64,000 bases of DNA from Membranihabitans marinus. GTDB taxonomy: Bacteria; Bacteroidota; Bacteroidia; Chitinophagales; Saprospiraceae. This document shows, in pieces, positions 62,303 through 64,000 of this stretch. The DNA is taken from NCBI RefSeq assembly GCF_019802045.1, contig NZ_JAHVHU010000002.1, positions 62,001 to 126,000 on the forward strand, written 5' to 3'. The translations under genes and the position numbers were made by a program. The stretch's first letter is position 1. Every line of letters begins with the position of its first letter. Below the pieces are notes generated by a model that worked only from the letters and a program-made list of their open reading frames with translations, was not told where the DNA came from and made no database searches.

Positions 62303-64000
62303 TTAAAGTTTTATGATTGTATGTAAATGAATTTGTCTGCCCGGCATTGGCCGGTTTTTAATGCCCTCGTAATTGGAGTCGAATAGATTTGTGATTCGCA
62401 TTGCAAAAGACCAGGGTCTGTTTTTTAAGGTGTAAATCAAGCTGGAATGGCACAGAAAGTATGGATCCAAAGCTTCGGTGTGATCTTTGGTGACATACCG
62501 GGTTGAAGTATACTGCCCTTCGAGTTTCCATTCCCATTGTTTTTTTATGTTGCTGATACCTGTAAAAGACCACAGATGCTCCGGGTTGTATACGGTCTGA
62601 TTTTTGCGATTCGCCTCATCCATGATGTAGCTGCGAACGAACTGGTATCCTGATCTCATCTTCACATGAGGGCCAACGGCCTTTTCTAATTCCAGATTTA
62701 TCCCATAGCTCCTGCCTTGATGTGCATTCATTGGTTGCCAAAAACCCAGGTTTCCAGGAAGCCACTGGATCCAATTTTTAGCCTGGCGGTAATACAACGT
62801 AGAAGAACTCCGAAGATTATCCGCCCAGGACTTTTTCCATGAAAGTCCGTAAATCTGATTTTTTTCTGGCATTAGATCAGGGTTGCCGCCCGGACTCCAG
62901 TGCAGGTCATTGAGCGTGGGCCATACCATATTTTTATTAGCAAAAACCATCCAATCCCCAGTGGTTTTTTGGCTGTACCGTATTTTCCCTTCTGTCGTCC
63001 AGCCCATTTTTTGCCCCGTGACTTTCTCGGGTTTTGCCATAAGAATGAGTTCTATGGGTAATCCGGGCACCTCATACTGGAGATGTGCGTAGGCGGAGTT
63101 CCTGTGTTGGTGCTTCCGTCCGTGATAGTTGTCGGACCGGCTGGTGAAATAATTGCTTTGTACCCCATATTTGATGAAAAAATCAGGGTGGGGTTGCCAC
63201 TGATTGTCGACACGAAATTGCCCATTTTGGAAACGGTGGACTGCATTCAGATCGATCAAAGGATTTCGGTAACGTTGTTTTTGAAAGCCATAATAAGCTT
63301 TTACATTCAGGTGGTGCTTGGATGTCGTGAAGTGGTATTGAATCACGGATCGTAAAAAAGCGTCCGATTGATTTGCTTCGCTTCGCGCCTCTGTCAAGGT
63401 CGGGGGGATTTCCCGATTGTGTTTTCGTCCCCAGGCGGAAAAGGTCCAGTATTGGTTTTTGCGCGGATGAAATTCACTGTGGTGGGAGAGATTGGTATGA
63501 GCAGCGGCCGCGTGATCGAGGTTTTTATATGTGCCGGAATGCGTTTTATATCGAAAATCATTTTGTGCTTTGCCTGCCTGGATCGAGGTTCGGGACTTCC
63601 AGGAGCCTTTTGCATCGGTGAAGCTGGCATTTCCTTTTAATTCCTGGAGCGAAGACCAGCCGGCAGATAAAGTCAGCGGTCGGAGGACTGGTTTTATTTT
63701 CTGATCCAGGAGTATTGCCCCCGCTCCGCTGCCGGCGCCAAATATCGTCGAGTGGCCTACCCGTGCGATGCGAAGAGTAGTCAGATCTGCTGTGGATATC
63801 ATGGAGTAATCATTGACGCCAAGCATGGGGTTCGCGATCTGAATGCCGTTCCAGATCATCGCTACTTCATTGGATTTACTGCCAAACATAGACACTGTGG
63901 ACGAAGATCCCGGACCGTAATCCCTGAAGTATACGTTGCTTTCTATCCGAAGCACGTCGGTTAACTGGGTGAGTTGACTGGCTCCGGTTGACAGATCAAC
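62303..64000 (-). CDS. TonB-dependent receptor, BtuB-like (N-terminus cut by window edge)
   Basis: About 565 residues are in the window, open to the right edge with no start codon. The plug region TQLTDVLRIESNVYFRDYGPGSSSTVSM and WNGIQIANPMLGVND is followed by a 22-strand barrel ending MPGRQIHLHTIIKL. The plug/pattern matches the BtuB/cobalamin-type receptors of Bacteroidota that pair with BtuG-like lipoproteins. The usual RG in TVSxRG is FG here. Operon with the BtuG-like gene downstream. Confidence 0.88.
   Translation of the reverse strand, partial: VDLSTGASQLTQLTDVLRIESNVYFRDYGPGSSSTVSMFGSKSNEVAMIWNGIQIANPMLGVNDYSMISTADLTTLRIARVGHSTIFGAGSGAGAILLDQKIKPVLRPLTLSAGWSSLQELKGNASFTDAKGSWKSRTSIQAGKAQNDFRYKTHSGTYKNLDHAAAAHTNLSHHSEFHPRKNQYWTFSAWGRKHNREIPPTLTEARSEANQSDAFLRSVIQYHFTTSKHHLNVKAYYGFQKQRYRNPLIDLNAVHRFQNGQFRVDNQWQPHPDFFIKYGVQSNYFTSRSDNYHGRKHQHRNSAYAHLQYEVPGLPIELILMAKPEKVTGQKMGWTTEGKIRYSQKTTGDWMVFANKNMVWPTLNDLHWSPGGNPDLMPEKNQIYGLSWKKSWADNLRSSSTLYYRQAKNWIQWLPGNLGFWQPMNAHQGRSYGINLELEKAVGPHVKMRSGYQFVRSYIMDEANRKNQTVYNPEHLWSFTGISNIKKQWEWKLEGQYTSTRYVTKDHTEALDPYFLCHSSLIYTLKNRPWSFAMRITNLFDSNYEGIKNRPMPGRQIHLHTIIKL

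Noticed and set aside
1-64000. tRNA or rRNA genes
   Set aside because: Scanning by eye for TTCGA-type arms and rRNA landmarks found none; short ones could have been missed.

Overview
The window looks like a chromosomal segment of a marine-type Bacteroidota, most likely near Saprospiria/Lewinella. This rests on several C-terminal type IX secretion (T9SS) sorting domains with the YPNPA-type motif, a BtuB/BtuG-like TonB locus, many SPII lipoproteins, a DUF6495 protein, weak or absent Shine-Dalgarno sequences and mid GC. No rRNA, tRNA, prophage, IS transposase or CRISPR array was seen. Both ends are cut inside genes: uvrA on the left and a TonB receptor on the right.

Layout. 1-10.1 kb, mostly minus strand: uvrA start, a lipoprotein sulfatase, a T9SS protein (plus strand), a GDPD-like phosphodiesterase with a Tat-exported Gfo/Idh/MocA oxidoreductase, inositol monophosphatase with Nfu, and an Omp28-like T9SS thioredoxin protein coupled to DUF6495. 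10.6-15.3 kb, plus: TerC, ApbE, a DEDDh exonuclease, then a MbnP-like/MbnH-like (MauG-type dihaem) pair. 15.5-23.9 kb, minus: a second exonuclease, a cNMP/CBS/DUF294 protein and a 1185-aa metalloprotease in one tightly coupled group, then a metallophosphoesterase and MscS. 24.5-29.6 kb, plus: glycosyltransferase and GNAT-like pair, nucleoside-type MFS permease and a second Gfo/Idh protein. 30.0 kb: a four-helix-bundle (23S intervening-sequence-protein type) gene inside a 65-bp repeat array. 30.7-35.4 kb, minus: sucrose-phosphate synthase/phosphatase fusion, GH32-like hydrolase and an aspartoacylase-like protein. 36.3-37.4 kb is a gene-poor stretch with REP-like hairpins, a MITE-like element and a Uma2 remnant. 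37.4-46.7 kb, minus: a six-CHRD-domain T9SS protein, a CBS protein, a 1146-aa outer-membrane protein and an LpxL-like acyltransferase. 47-53.4 kb, plus: two MsrA proteins, a thioredoxin-like protein, small GNAT, DUF427, Crp-type regulator, pirin, FMN reductase and TMEM175-type channel (a redox/stress cluster). 53.6-57 kb, minus: PLP enzyme, DUF1611 (DgcN-like) and enolase-superfamily epimerase (DgcA-like). 57.4-60.8 kb: LplA, Tmk, a DsbA-like protein and MscL. 61.2-64 kb, minus: a BtuG-like lipoprotein and a BtuB-like receptor.

The most unusual material is between the genes. There are several unrelated-looking arrays of short degenerate repeats. One has mini-hairpins whose stems covary while a short linker stays constant (24.0-24.2 kb). 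Three related arrays begin at or within a few bases of a stop codon (29.6, 48.4 and 51.9 kb). A 65-bp repeat flanks the four-helix-bundle gene on both sides. Two MITE-like families are present, one of 157 bp (two full copies and one 71-bp internally deleted copy) and one of about 116-120 bp (three copies), with no transposase in the window.
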